A DNA stretch of 43,144 bases from Acidimicrobiaceae bacterium (GTDB lineage Bacteria > Actinomycetota > Acidimicrobiia > Acidimicrobiales > RAAP-2). The stretch covers positions 4,946 to 48,089 of the forward strand of contig PLEI01000047.1 of the NCBI GenBank assembly GCA_003136415.1, written 5' to 3'. The position numbers and the translations under genes were made by a program. Positions within the stretch are counted from its first letter, which is position 1. Each line of letters begins with the position of its first letter. The notes beneath the pieces were generated by a model that saw only the letters and a program-made list of their open reading frames with translations, was not told the origin of the DNA and made no database searches. Shown in pieces: positions 24,788-32,272 of this stretch.

Positions 24788-26332
24788 TCACACCTCGATG
24801 GACCCTGAGAGGGCGTCCGAGTGCCCCGACATCGGATCGACAATCTCGAGAGCCAAGAGGGGGGCGGCGGCCTTCGAGATGCATTCTTGGTACTCGAACT
24901 CTGGTTGGGAGTCGGCCACTACGCCCCCGCCGGCTTGCACGATCGCCACGCCGTCACGAAGCGACACGGTACGAATCGTGATGGCGAAGTCGGCGTCACC
25001 TCGCAATGAGAAGTATCCGAGGGCGCCACCGTAGGGTCCCCTGCGCACGGGTTCGAATTCGTCAATGATCTGCATGGCGCGCACCTTGGGAGCTCCGCTC
25101 AAGGTGCCCGCGGGAAAGAGCGCGTCGAAGGCGTCGAAGGCGTCGAGTCCCTCGCGTAGTTGTCCCGTCACTTGTGAGACGAGATGCATGAGATGGCTGA
25201 AGCGCTCGACGTGCGCGAGCCGTTCTACGCGCACGGTGCCGGGTACCGACACCCGTCCCACGTCATTGCGTCCGAGGTCGACCAACATGACGTGTTCGGC
25301 GATTTCCTTTTCGTCGCGTAGGATTTCCGCCTCGAGGGCCGCGTCGTCGTCGTCGGTGGCGCCGCGCGGGCGAGTCCCGGCGATAGGTCGGGTGGTGACT
25401 TCTCCCTGTTCGACGCGTACCAGCATCTCGGGAGAGGCGCCCACGATCTGGCTCTCGCCGGTGTCGACCAGGTACATGTAGGGAGAAGGGTTGAGCGCTC
25501 GCAACACCCGGTACAAGGTGAGGGGGCTCACGCCCGTGGGGCGGGTGAACTGCTGAGAGGGGACCACCTGGAAGATATCGCCGGCGTAGATGTATTCGCG
25601 CGCGCGAGCTACCACGTTCGAGTAACTCTCGAGAGTGAAGTTCGACAAGCTCGCCGCCAACGCGCGCACGTCGATGTTCGCACGCTGCGTCGGTGCGGTG
25701 GCCACCAGTTTCTCGATTGCCGGATCGCCGATCGGCGCCGGGGCGAGTAGGGTGTCGACGATCGAATCCAGCCGGTGGATCGCTACGTCGTAGGTATCGC
25801 GGGTCGACTCCTCGTCGGCCATTGTCGCGAGCACGACAACCGTGGTGGAATGGCGCAAGTGATCGCAAATGAGCACGCTGCCGGGAAAGGAGAAATCGAC
25901 ATCGGGCCAGGGGTGGGGGTCGTCGCGGCGCGGGAGATTCTCGAGACGGCGCACGTAGTCGTACGTCACGAAGCCTACGGCGCCTCCAAAAAATGCGGGT
26001 AGGTCGGCGGGAGCGTACGTGTGATAGGTACTCAGGACCGCGCGCAGCGTCGCCAGGGCGCCGTCGGGACTGACGGCGTCGCGGCGACCCTCGAGCACCG
26101 TATCGCGGCCGTAGGCGTGCAGGCGCCAGAGGCGGTCGAGCCCGATGAAGGAATAGCGCCCCGTGTCGTCGCCGAGCGCGGCGCTCTCGAGCAGACAGAA
26201 GGCCCGTCCGTCGGCGAATCGCTGGTAGATCGAGACGGGCGTGTCGCGGTCCAACTGGAGCGTCTCGGTCACGGCAATGGTGTTGAAGCCTTTGCGCACG
26301 AGGTCGTCGAAGTCGGAAAAGGTAAGCGCCAC
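24788..26332 (-). CDS. trpE: Anthranilate synthase component I
   Basis: The 514-residue chorismate-using enzyme has the N-terminal tryptophan-feedback motif LLES (in AFCLLESAA) and the catalytic half with GDIFQVVPSQQF, VGASPEMLVRV, the PIAGTRPRG loop, HVMLVDLGRNDVGRV, GTLSGAPKVRAMQII and VVADSQPEFEYQEC. LLES separates it from PabB-type enzymes. It makes anthranilate from chorismate with ammonia supplied by TrpG, whose gene is divergent 39 bp away. The start is a GTG with no Shine-Dalgarno and a TAACCT box exactly 6 nt upstream, which suggests leaderless translation. Confidence 0.95.
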   Translation of the reverse strand: MALTFSDFDDLVRKGFNTIAVTETLQLDRDTPVSIYQRFADGRAFCLLESAALGDDTGRYSFIGLDRLWRLHAYGRDTVLEGRRDAVSPDGALATLRAVLSTYHTYAPADLPAFFGGAVGFVTYDYVRRLENLPRRDDPHPWPDVDFSFPGSVLICDHLRHSTTVVVLATMADEESTRDTYDVAIHRLDSIVDTLLAPAPIGDPAIEKLVATAPTQRANIDVRALAASLSNFTLESYSNVVARAREYIYAGDIFQVVPSQQFTRPTGVSPLTLYRVLRALNPSPYMYLVDTGESQIVGASPEMLVRVEQGEVTTRPIAGTRPRGATDDDDAALEAEILRDEKEIAEHVMLVDLGRNDVGRVSVPGTVRVERLAHVERFSHLMHLVSQVTGQLREGLDAFDAFDALFPAGTLSGAPKVRAMQIIDEFEPVRRGPYGGALGYFSLRGDADFAITIRTVSLRDGVAIVQAGGGVVADSQPEFEYQECISKAAAPLLALEIVDPMSGHSDALSGSIEV

Positions 26333-26371
26333 GTAGTTAGGTTAGTAAGGCCCACCACGTAGGATGCGTGT
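26333..26371. promoter_or_regulatory. Back-to-back leaderless promoters of trpE and trpG
   Basis: In 39 bp two -10-like boxes face outward: TAACCT on the minus strand (26344-26339), 6 nt before the trpE GTG, and TAGGAT on the plus strand (26360-26365), 6 nt before the trpG ATG. Neither gene has a ribosome site. The box centres are about 21 bp apart, so the -35 region of each promoter must lie inside or beyond the other's -10 box, and only one could be occupied at a time. Confidence 0.6.
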
Positions 26372-27043
26372 ATGTCGAGTGCGCCGCACCTGCTGGTCAT
26401 AGATAATTACGATTCATTCGTGTACAACCTCGTGCAATACGTGGGCGAACTCGGGGCGAGCGTCGAGGTCGTACGCAACGACAAGATTGGGGCCGCCGAG
26501 GTAGACCCCTCGCACTTTGACGGCGTGCTCGTGTCGCCCGGACCCGGGCACCCTCGCTCGGCGGGCAATTGTCTCGAGATCATTCGTCACTGCGGCGAGT
26601 CCAACTTGCCAATGCTCGGCATCTGTTTAGGGCACCAGGCCCTCGGCGAGGCCTACGGGGCCGATATCGTGCCGGCGCCAGAACTCCTGCACGGTCGTTC
26701 GAGCATCGTGAACCACCACGGCACCGGAGTCTTCGCCGGACTGCCCGAGCCAATGATCGCTGGGCGTTATCACTCCTTGGTGGTCGAGTCGACCACACTG
26801 CCGGCGTGTTTCGAAGTGACCGCCACCAGCGGCGCCCTGATCATGGGTATGCGTCACGTGAGCGCACCGCTCGAAGGGGTCCAGTTCCATCCGGAGTCGG
26901 TCCTGACCCAGCACGGTTACCGGCTGCTGGCCAATTGGTTGAGGCGTTGCGGTTCTGACGTGGCCGTTGCTCGCGCTGAGGTACTCGTCGAGGTCAGTGA
27001 ATCAATTCGACGTTCGCTGCCCGAGCCTGCGCCCGCGCGCTAG
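26372..27043 (+). CDS. trpG: Anthranilate/aminodeoxychorismate synthase glutaminase
   Basis: The 223-residue class I glutamine amidotransferase begins LLVIDNYDSFVYNLVQYVGE and has VSPGPGHP, the nucleophile elbow MLGICLGHQALGEAYG (Cys85), GRYHSLVVES and the VQFHPESVLTQ triad part (His173, Glu175). It hydrolyses glutamine to feed ammonia to TrpE, and perhaps also to a PabB elsewhere. It is divergent from trpE rather than downstream of it. Its stop TAG shares a CTAG palindrome with the stop of the convergent S51 peptidase gene. Confidence 0.93.
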   Translation: MSSAPHLLVIDNYDSFVYNLVQYVGELGASVEVVRNDKIGAAEVDPSHFDGVLVSPGPGHPRSAGNCLEIIRHCGESNLPMLGICLGHQALGEAYGADIVPAPELLHGRSSIVNHHGTGVFAGLPEPMIAGRYHSLVVESTTLPACFEVTATSGALIMGMRHVSAPLEGVQFHPESVLTQHGYRLLANWLRRCGSDVAVARAEVLVEVSESIRRSLPEPAPAR

Positions 27044-27774
27044 AAACTCTCGCCGACGCCGACGCGGCGTTCCACGACCCCGCCGGCGTCGCGAGTAACG
27101 ACGTAGGCCGCGGGCCCAATGAACGCCGCGATGTTCGAATCAGCCACGACTCGAGTTGCGTCGGTGCCCTCGTACCAAATGCCGACGTGGTCGTCAGTGG
27201 CGTAGGCGATCTCGGGCAGAGTGCCGTCCGCCACCAACTGTTGCAGCAGCGGTCGGCGCGGGAGCTCGGAGTCGTAGTGCACGCCATTCGCGTAGGGGAG
27301 CAGCGCCACTCCGTTGGTGACGGATCGGAGTTCTGGACCGTAGGAATCGGTCGGGCCACCCACGTGCCAGCACAGGCTGCCGGCCGAGACGCCACCGAGA
27401 ATGACGCCACGTTCCCACGCGGCGCGCATCGCTTCGTCAACCCCGTGGAGGCGCCACAGCGCCAGAAGATTGGCGACGGACCCGCCCCCCACCCACACCA
27501 GGTCGCTCGAGGTCAGTCGTTCTTCGGGGCTGGCTGAGGGCTGGGGAAATAGCTTGAGTTCGGTGACGTCACAGCCCGCCGCGCTGAAGGCCTCGTAACC
27601 CACTGCGTACGACGAGAGATCATCTCCGATTGCGGTCTCCAGCAGACAGACTCGTGGACGCGTCGAACCGGTCAAGGTCAGCGCTTCGAGAAGCATCGCA
27701 CCCAGTCGCACGCTGCGCTGGACAGGACCGGCCACGTAGCCGCCCGACGTCGCAAGAATGCGTCGCGTGACCAA
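27040..27774 (-). CDS. Peptidase S51 (peptidase E-like)
   Basis: The 244-residue protein is a class I glutamine-amidotransferase-fold serine peptidase of family S51. It has the N-terminal ILATSGGYVAGP, LVWVGGGSVANLLALWRLHG, the nucleophile motif GGVSAGSLCWHVGG (Ser130) and GVHYDSELPRRPLLQQLV with the likely catalytic His166. Relatives cleave Asp-X dipeptides; cyanophycinases belong to the same family, but this chain is of peptidase-E size. The start codon is TTG, 3 nt after the dienelactone hydrolase stop. It is the last gene of the minus-strand run. Confidence 0.85.
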   Translation of the reverse strand: MVTRRILATSGGYVAGPVQRSVRLGAMLLEALTLTGSTRPRVCLLETAIGDDLSSYAVGYEAFSAAGCDVTELKLFPQPSASPEERLTSSDLVWVGGGSVANLLALWRLHGVDEAMRAAWERGVILGGVSAGSLCWHVGGPTDSYGPELRSVTNGVALLPYANGVHYDSELPRRPLLQQLVADGTLPEIAYATDDHVGIWYEGTDATRVVADSNIAAFIGPAAYVVTRDAGGVVERRVGVGESF

Positions 27775-27777
27775 GAT

Positions 27778-28479
27778 TTACTTGTCGTGCAGGTGCGAGG
27801 AGAAGAATTCGAGGGTTCGCTGGTGCGCGTCGGCCGCGGCCGTCGCGTTAAATACTCCCGGCCGTGCGTCACAGTGAAATCCGTGCTCGGCGTCGGCGTA
27901 GCGGATCACTTGGGTGTCAAATGTCGTGGCGGCAACAGCCGCGCGAAGGGCCTCGACCTGCTCGACGGGAATTCCCTTATCCAGGTCGCCGTAGAGGCCG
28001 ATCCAGTCAGCGCGCAGACGTGGGGCCAATTCTAAGAGAGGTGGAAAGCCGAACCGTCCCGCTTCAATACCGCCGCCGTAGAAACTGGCCGCAGCGCCGA
28101 CCATGCCGGTGGTCGCGGCGTAGAAAGAGACCGTTCCGCCCATGCAATATCCCACGATGCCGATTGAAGAGGCCGGGTAGCCGGCTTCGCCGAGGAATTC
28201 CGCGGCGGCACCCAGGTCGCTGCCAAGACCGTCGGCATTGAGTTCAGACATCATTGACATCGCTTCGGGGAAGTTGTCGTAGGGCACTTCGGGTGATCCA
28301 ACCCGGTGAAATAATTCCGGCGCCACGGCGTAGTACCCCGCGGCACCAAAACGGTCGGTGACCTCGCGAATGTGGTCATTCACACCGAATGCTTCTTGGA
28401 CCACGATCACCGCACGCGGATTGGAAGGATTGCCGGCGACGTCTAAGGGCACTTCGCGAAAAATCTGTCGAGTGGTCAT
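27778..28479 (-). CDS. Dienelactone hydrolase family protein
   Basis: The 233-residue alpha/beta hydrolase has the family nucleophile elbow GIVGYCMGGTVSFYA with Cys112, Asp165 in GLYGDLDKGIP, and histidines in AEHGFHCD (199, 202), giving the Cys-Asp-His triad. Segment AVIVVQEAFGVNDHIREVTD is the typical substrate-side loop. Enzymes of this family open lactones or cleave esters during aromatic breakdown; the substrate here is unknown. The ATG overlaps the stop of the Rv2466c-like gene by 4 nt. Confidence 0.9.
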   Translation of the reverse strand: MTTRQIFREVPLDVAGNPSNPRAVIVVQEAFGVNDHIREVTDRFGAAGYYAVAPELFHRVGSPEVPYDNFPEAMSMMSELNADGLGSDLGAAAEFLGEAGYPASSIGIVGYCMGGTVSFYAATTGMVGAAASFYGGGIEAGRFGFPPLLELAPRLRADWIGLYGDLDKGIPVEQVEALRAAVAATTFDTQVIRYADAEHGFHCDARPGVFNATAAADAHQRTLEFFSSHLHDK

Positions 28480-29081
28480 TGAAAATTGGGTCCTTCGCTA
28501 CGAGTTCGTTTCAGTTCATAAAAGCCGGGGGTGCTGGCGACAGCGATGACGCCATCAAACAATGTACCGGCGGCTTCGCCTTTGGGTGCGGGAGTGACGA
28601 CGGGTCCGAAGAAGGCAACGTCACCCACGTGGACGACGGGGGTGCCCACGTCGAAGCCGACCGGGTCCATTCCGGCGAAGTGACTCTTGCGGAGATCTTC
28701 GTCGTATTCGTCGCTGACGGCGGCGTCCAACAGCGACTCATCGAGTCCGGTGTCAGCGAGAGCGCCTTGCGTGGTTGCCAACAGACTGTCACGTTCTCCT
28801 TGGACGTGAAAGCGTTGCCCGAAAGCGTTGTAGAACCGCTCGAGATTCTCGCTCCCGTAGCGCTGCTCGATGGCGATCATCACGCGCACCGGGCCCCAGG
28901 CCTGGTTCATCATCTCGACGTATTCTTCGGGCATCTCTCGTCCGTCGTTCAAGACGGCGAGGCTCATCGTGTGAAAATGCACCTCCACGTCGCGAACCTT
29001 TTGGGTCTCGAGCAGCCATCGCGACGTGATCCAGGCCCAGGGGCAAATGGGGTCCACCCAGAGGTCGACGACTTGAGTCAC
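28476..29081 (-). CDS. Rv2466c-like DsbA-family protein with CPWA active site
   Basis: The 201-residue thioredoxin-fold protein closely follows the mycobacterial Rv2466c pattern along its whole length: DPICPWAWITSRWLLETQKV, EVHFHTMSLAVLN, QAWGPVRVMIAIEQRYG, HFAGMDPVGFDVGTPVVHV, VAFFGPVVTPAPKGEAAG and ELKRTRSEGP. Rv2466c is a mycothiol-dependent oxidoreductase with nitroreductase activity and a CPWC site. Here only the first cysteine (Cys13) is kept, with alanine at position 16, so a monothiol mechanism using mycothiol is likely. GTG 29081 overlaps the upstream stop (GTGA) and follows AAAGGA. It is flanked by hydrolase genes in the same operon. Confidence 0.87.
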   Translation of the reverse strand: MTQVVDLWVDPICPWAWITSRWLLETQKVRDVEVHFHTMSLAVLNDGREMPEEYVEMMNQAWGPVRVMIAIEQRYGSENLERFYNAFGQRFHVQGERDSLLATTQGALADTGLDESLLDAAVSDEYDEDLRKSHFAGMDPVGFDVGTPVVHVGDVAFFGPVVTPAPKGEAAGTLFDGVIAVASTPGFYELKRTRSEGPNFQ

Positions 29082-30481
29082 GATGCGTCCTTTCGAATGG
29101 CGAAGGCCGCCAACACGCAAGTCACGGCGTTGGTGACGGCGACGGTGGTGGGCAGGTCCAACATCTCGTCGATGCCGTGAGCGTTGGAGTCGGGTCCCAA
29201 TACGCCGGTGGCGACGAATTGAACTCCCGGGTACCGCTTGCCCAGTGACGCCAGGAAGGGAATGGTGCCTCCCTCGCCCGTGTAGCCCGCGGCCCGGGCA
29301 AACGCGCTCTGGGACGCATCATCGAGAGCCGACGCCAGCCAGGGTGCCAGGGGCGGGGTGAACCAACCGTCGGCCGCGTGTCCGTGCACCGTGACGCGTG
29401 CGCCGTGAGGGACGTCGGTGGTGAGGACGCGCTCCACGGCGTCGAGGGCGCGTTGCGCGTCGACGTTGGGTGCAAGTCGAAATGACAACGACGCAGTAGT
29501 GGACGGGCGCAATACGTTGCCGGCCACTTCGGGTGCGGGGATGCCGCTCATGCCGACAACCGACAGCATCGGGCGCCAAGTCTGATTGAGGATTCTCTCG
29601 GCGACGTCATCTCCCATGAGGGACAGGCCGGGCACGATGGGCAGTCCCTCGGTGACCCCGTCTCCGAATTCCTTGGCGACGTCGGCGGCGGCTCGGCGCG
29701 CCCCATCGGGAATGGGACCGTGCAACTCGTCGAGCAGAATCGTTCCGGTCCGGGCATCCTCGAGGCGGTCAATCAGTTGGCGCAGGATGCGAAATGAGGA
29801 GGGCACGATGCCGCTGGCCGTGCCACTGTGCTGACCGCGCGTGAGCACTTCCACGGTCACCTCCACGCTGGCGAGTCCCCGCAACGACGTCGTTACCCAC
29901 AAGCGGTCGTACGTCAACGCGCCTGAGTCGAGGCAGATCATGAGCTCCACGCGCCCGAGCTGATCGGTCAAATGGTCGAGATAGGCGTCGAGATCAGGAC
30001 TCCCGCTCTCTTCGCTGGCTTCGATCAGCACCACGCAGCGACTGTGCGGAGTTCCCTCGGCCACCAATTGTTCCAGGGCGAGCAACGCGGAAAAGGTCGC
30101 ATAGCCGTCGTCGGCGACTCCGCGCGCGAAGAGTCGGTTGCCGCGACGAATTGGCGCGTACGGCGCTAGCCCCTCGGACCAGTCACCTAACGGCGGCTGT
30201 TTGTCCAGGTGGCCGTAGAGAACGACCGTCGCTTCATCGTCGTTGGTCGCCTCGACCGTCACCAACAGAACGGGGGTGCGACCTTCGAGGCGCACCACGT
30301 CCACGCGGAAGTCACCCAGAGACCGCTCACGCGCCCACTGCGCCAGGAGATTGAGGGCGGCGTCGATGTGGCCGTTGGTCACCCACTGGTCGTCAAAGGC
30401 GGGGGAGAGGCACTCCAGGGTGGCGTAGGTCGTCAGGGTCGACAGGGCGTCGCGTTCGAAGTCGTGAAGAGAGAGAGGCAC
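29078..30481 (-). CDS. M20-family dipeptidase/deacylase
   Basis: The 467-residue zinc peptidase has all M20 metal and catalytic positions: VLYGHLDKQPP (His91, Asp93), RGVADDGYAT (Asp124), IEASEESGSPDLD (Glu157, Glu158), ICLDSGAL (Asp185) and the C-terminal GPDSNAHGIDEML histidine. The dimerisation domain is inserted at about residues 205-390. Length and motifs fit the dipeptidase/CNDP-like branch. The start is a GTG; a TAGCCT box lies 6 nt upstream, so besides read-through from the glycosylase gene it may have its own leaderless promoter. The substrate is unknown. Confidence 0.9.
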   Translation of the reverse strand: MPLSLHDFERDALSTLTTYATLECLSPAFDDQWVTNGHIDAALNLLAQWARERSLGDFRVDVVRLEGRTPVLLVTVEATNDDEATVVLYGHLDKQPPLGDWSEGLAPYAPIRRGNRLFARGVADDGYATFSALLALEQLVAEGTPHSRCVVLIEASEESGSPDLDAYLDHLTDQLGRVELMICLDSGALTYDRLWVTTSLRGLASVEVTVEVLTRGQHSGTASGIVPSSFRILRQLIDRLEDARTGTILLDELHGPIPDGARRAAADVAKEFGDGVTEGLPIVPGLSLMGDDVAERILNQTWRPMLSVVGMSGIPAPEVAGNVLRPSTTASLSFRLAPNVDAQRALDAVERVLTTDVPHGARVTVHGHAADGWFTPPLAPWLASALDDASQSAFARAAGYTGEGGTIPFLASLGKRYPGVQFVATGVLGPDSNAHGIDEMLDLPTTVAVTNAVTCVLAAFAIRKDAS

Positions 30482-30490
30482 GCAGCGAGG

Positions 30491-31114
30491 CTACTGGCTG
30501 TTGCGTTCAAAATGAACGGCCCGCCAGCAGTACCACGAGACGTCGGATCGGACGCCGATGAAGTGCTCGCCACGCTCGCGCAACTCCTTCTCAGTGATCA
30601 TCTCGTCAAGACCGTGTAGGAGACTCCACCCGTAGCGAACGCCGAAATCACCCACGGGCCACACGTCGCGGCGGCCGAGCGTGTGCATGAGGTACATGTG
30701 GGTGGTCCAGGGTCCGACTCCGTGTACCGCAGTGACTTGGGTGACTATCTGAGCATCAGTCATTCGACCGTGACGAGCGAGATTCACTCGTCCATCGCGC
30801 GCGTGTTCCGCGAGGTCGATCATGGCGGCGGCCTTGGTGCGAGAGAGGCCGGCTGCGCGCAGTGTCGCGGGACCGGCTCCTAGCACCGAATCGATCGTCA
30901 CCTCGCCCCCGCAGGCGGCGATGACGCGGGCGTGAATGGTGGTGGCGGCGGCCGTTGCCAGTAATTGCGACGTGATGGATCCGATCAGCGAAGCGAAGCG
31001 GTCGTCCACGGGCGCCGAACGACGGCCCGGCGGGGGACCGGCAGCTTTCACGACGACGCGAAAGGCTCGGTCGCGTCGAACGATCTCGGTGGCGATGTCA
31101 GTGCGCGAGGTCAT
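30491..31114 (-). CDS. DNA-3-methyladenine glycosylase II-type (HhH-GPD)
   Basis: The 207-residue base-excision enzyme has the HhH-GPD core: FASLIGSITSQLLATAAATT, AAGLSRTKAAAMIDLAE, the hairpin-helix-hairpin VHGVGPWTTHMYLM and the catalytic aspartate Asp156 in VWPVGDFGVRYGW. There are no iron-sulphur cysteines, so it is AlkA-like rather than Nth-like. It would remove alkylated purines from DNA. It lies 7 bp after lysR and 9 bp before the M20 gene. The length matches short bacterial AlkA-type enzymes without the N-terminal domain. Confidence 0.9.
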   Translation of the reverse strand: MTSRTDIATEIVRRDRAFRVVVKAAGPPPGRRSAPVDDRFASLIGSITSQLLATAAATTIHARVIAACGGEVTIDSVLGAGPATLRAAGLSRTKAAAMIDLAEHARDGRVNLARHGRMTDAQIVTQVTAVHGVGPWTTHMYLMHTLGRRDVWPVGDFGVRYGWSLLHGLDEMITEKELRERGEHFIGVRSDVSWYCWRAVHFERNSQ

Positions 31115-31121
31115 CCTTGAA

Positions 31122-32069
31122 CTATGGCAGAAGGCTCTGACTCTCGGTCGAGGCCACGCTCTCGGGTATCACTACGCCTTCTGGCACCTTGCGCGCCTCG
31201 CGGACCACCGTCGAAAGGAGGGTGTGAATCGCGCGTACTGGTGCGGCCGGGAAACCGAAGCGACGTCGCACCAGGCAAACTCGACGCTGAGCGATACCTT
31301 CGATGGGCACCGCGCAGAATTTGGACCGCAAGTGGGTCGACAGCATGGTTGATGGCAGGATGGACGGGCCGTGACCGTCGAAGGTCAGCGACGCGATTGT
31401 TCGCAAGCCGTCGAGTTCGATCAGGGGTCGCAACGTGATTCCCTGCGCGTGCGAGGCGTCGTCAATTTCGCGGCGAATTGGCGTGCCCGGAAAGGGGAGA
31501 AGAATCTCGTAGGGCTCGATGTCGGCAAAGGTGACCGATGAACGCTCGGCCAACGGATGAGTGCGCTCGGCGATCAGGACCAGATCCTCACTGTAGAGAT
31601 CGACCTCGGAGAGCTCGGGCGCGGCCACCGGCCAGGCCAGTACCGCCAGATCGAGTACGCCCGATACCAATTGGGGCTCGATCACCGAGTTGGTCCCCTC
31701 GGTGATGCGAAGAGAGATATGCGGGTACAGTTCTCGCTGGGCCTGGAGGAGTAGTGGAACAATCCAGCGCCCGGCCGTTCCGATCATTCCGAGCGACACG
31801 CGCCCGCGAATGTCCGCGATGAGTTCCGATACGTCAGAAGCGATAGCGCTCACCTCACCCAGTATGCGTCGGGCCCGCTCAACCACGACCGAACCAGACT
31901 CGGTCAAGGCGCCCGAGGCGCGGTCAATCAACTCCGAACCAAGTTCGGCTTCGAGGCGCGCGATACGGTTGGAGATGTTGGATTGCACGGTACCCAGTGC
32001 TTCCGCAGCGCTCGAAAAAGTTCCGTGTTCGGCGATTCCCACCAGGGCTTCAAGTTGTCGTATCTCCAT
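31122..32069 (-). CDS. LysR-family transcriptional regulator
   Basis: The 315-residue regulator has the N-terminal LysR winged helix (MEIRQLEALVGIAEHGTFSS, AAEALGTVQSNISNRIARLE) and a C-terminal effector domain (about 90-300) with the two Rossmann-like lobes (RGRVSLGMIGTAGRWIVPLL, VLDLAVLAWPVA). No ribosome site is present; TATACT lies exactly 6 nt before the ATG, so the transcript is probably leaderless. A palindrome TGTAT-N5-ATACA covers the -10 box and the first base of the start codon, suggesting autoregulation. It heads the minus-strand gene run, 7 bp before the DNA glycosylase gene. The effector is unknown. Confidence 0.9.
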   Translation of the reverse strand: MEIRQLEALVGIAEHGTFSSAAEALGTVQSNISNRIARLEAELGSELIDRASGALTESGSVVVERARRILGEVSAIASDVSELIADIRGRVSLGMIGTAGRWIVPLLLQAQRELYPHISLRITEGTNSVIEPQLVSGVLDLAVLAWPVAAPELSEVDLYSEDLVLIAERTHPLAERSSVTFADIEPYEILLPFPGTPIRREIDDASHAQGITLRPLIELDGLRTIASLTFDGHGPSILPSTMLSTHLRSKFCAVPIEGIAQRRVCLVRRRFGFPAAPVRAIHTLLSTVVREARKVPEGVVIPESVASTESQSLLP

Positions 32070-32083
32070 GTATCAAGTATACA
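32069..32083. promoter_or_regulatory. LysR-type palindrome over the lysR -10 box
   Basis: TGTATCAAGTATACA is a 15-bp element with perfect 5-bp arms and the T-N11-A form of LysR-type sites (inner GTAT/ATAC). It overlaps the TATACT -10 box of lysR (minus strand, 32081-32076) and the first base of its start codon. Binding by this LysR protein is inferred. Confidence 0.5.
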
Positions 32084-32108
32084 GATGAGAACTATTCAAA
32101 GTATGCGC

Positions 32109-32137
32109 TTGATTGATACCCCGGTAATCGCCATACT
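32109..32137 (+). promoter_or_regulatory. Sigma70-type promoter of the 6C-type RNA
   Basis: TTGATT (32109-32114) and CATACT (32132-32137) are separated by exactly 17 bp, placing a start site near 32144, just before the first hairpin. A 7-bp inverted repeat TGATACC (32114-32120) / GGTATCA (32138-32144) brackets the -10 box and could be an operator. Confidence 0.5.
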
Positions 32138-32143
32138 GGTATC

Positions 32144-32222
32144 AGCCTGCTTTACCCAACCCCCCCAGGGTGAGGCAGAGGTTTTGCAAAAGGGCCATCC
32201 ACCCCCCCGGATGGCCCTTTTG
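32144..32222 (+). ncRNA. 6C-type small RNA
   Basis: Two consecutive strong hairpins each carry a run of seven cytosines in the loop. Hairpin 1: arms 32147-32157 and 32168-32178 (11 bp with two G-U pairs), loop 32158-32167. Hairpin 2: arms 32188-32200 and 32209-32221 (13 perfect pairs, A-run to T-run), loop 32201-32208, which also serves as the terminator. This is the architecture of the actinobacterial 6C RNA family (B11 in mycobacteria), small RNAs whose C-rich loops pair with G-rich ribosome sites. A 17-bp-spaced promoter lies directly upstream. The size would be about 80 nt. The neighbours are lysR (divergent) and murT (downstream). Confidence 0.8.
32188..32221 (+). terminator. Intrinsic terminator of 6C-type RNA
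   Basis: A perfect 13-bp stem (AAAAGGGCCATCC paired with GGATGGCCCTTTT) with an eight-base loop ends in a T-run. It forms the 3' end of the 6C-type RNA and insulates the murT promoter. Confidence 0.85.
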
Positions 32223-32272
32223 TGCTGTACGGGCAGCTTTTGACGAGCCGAAGGGTTGTTAGCGTGGTTTCA

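Noticed and set aside
24788..26332. PabB (aminodeoxychorismate synthase) instead of TrpE
   Set aside because: The LLES feedback motif and the PIAGTRPRG context fit TrpE.
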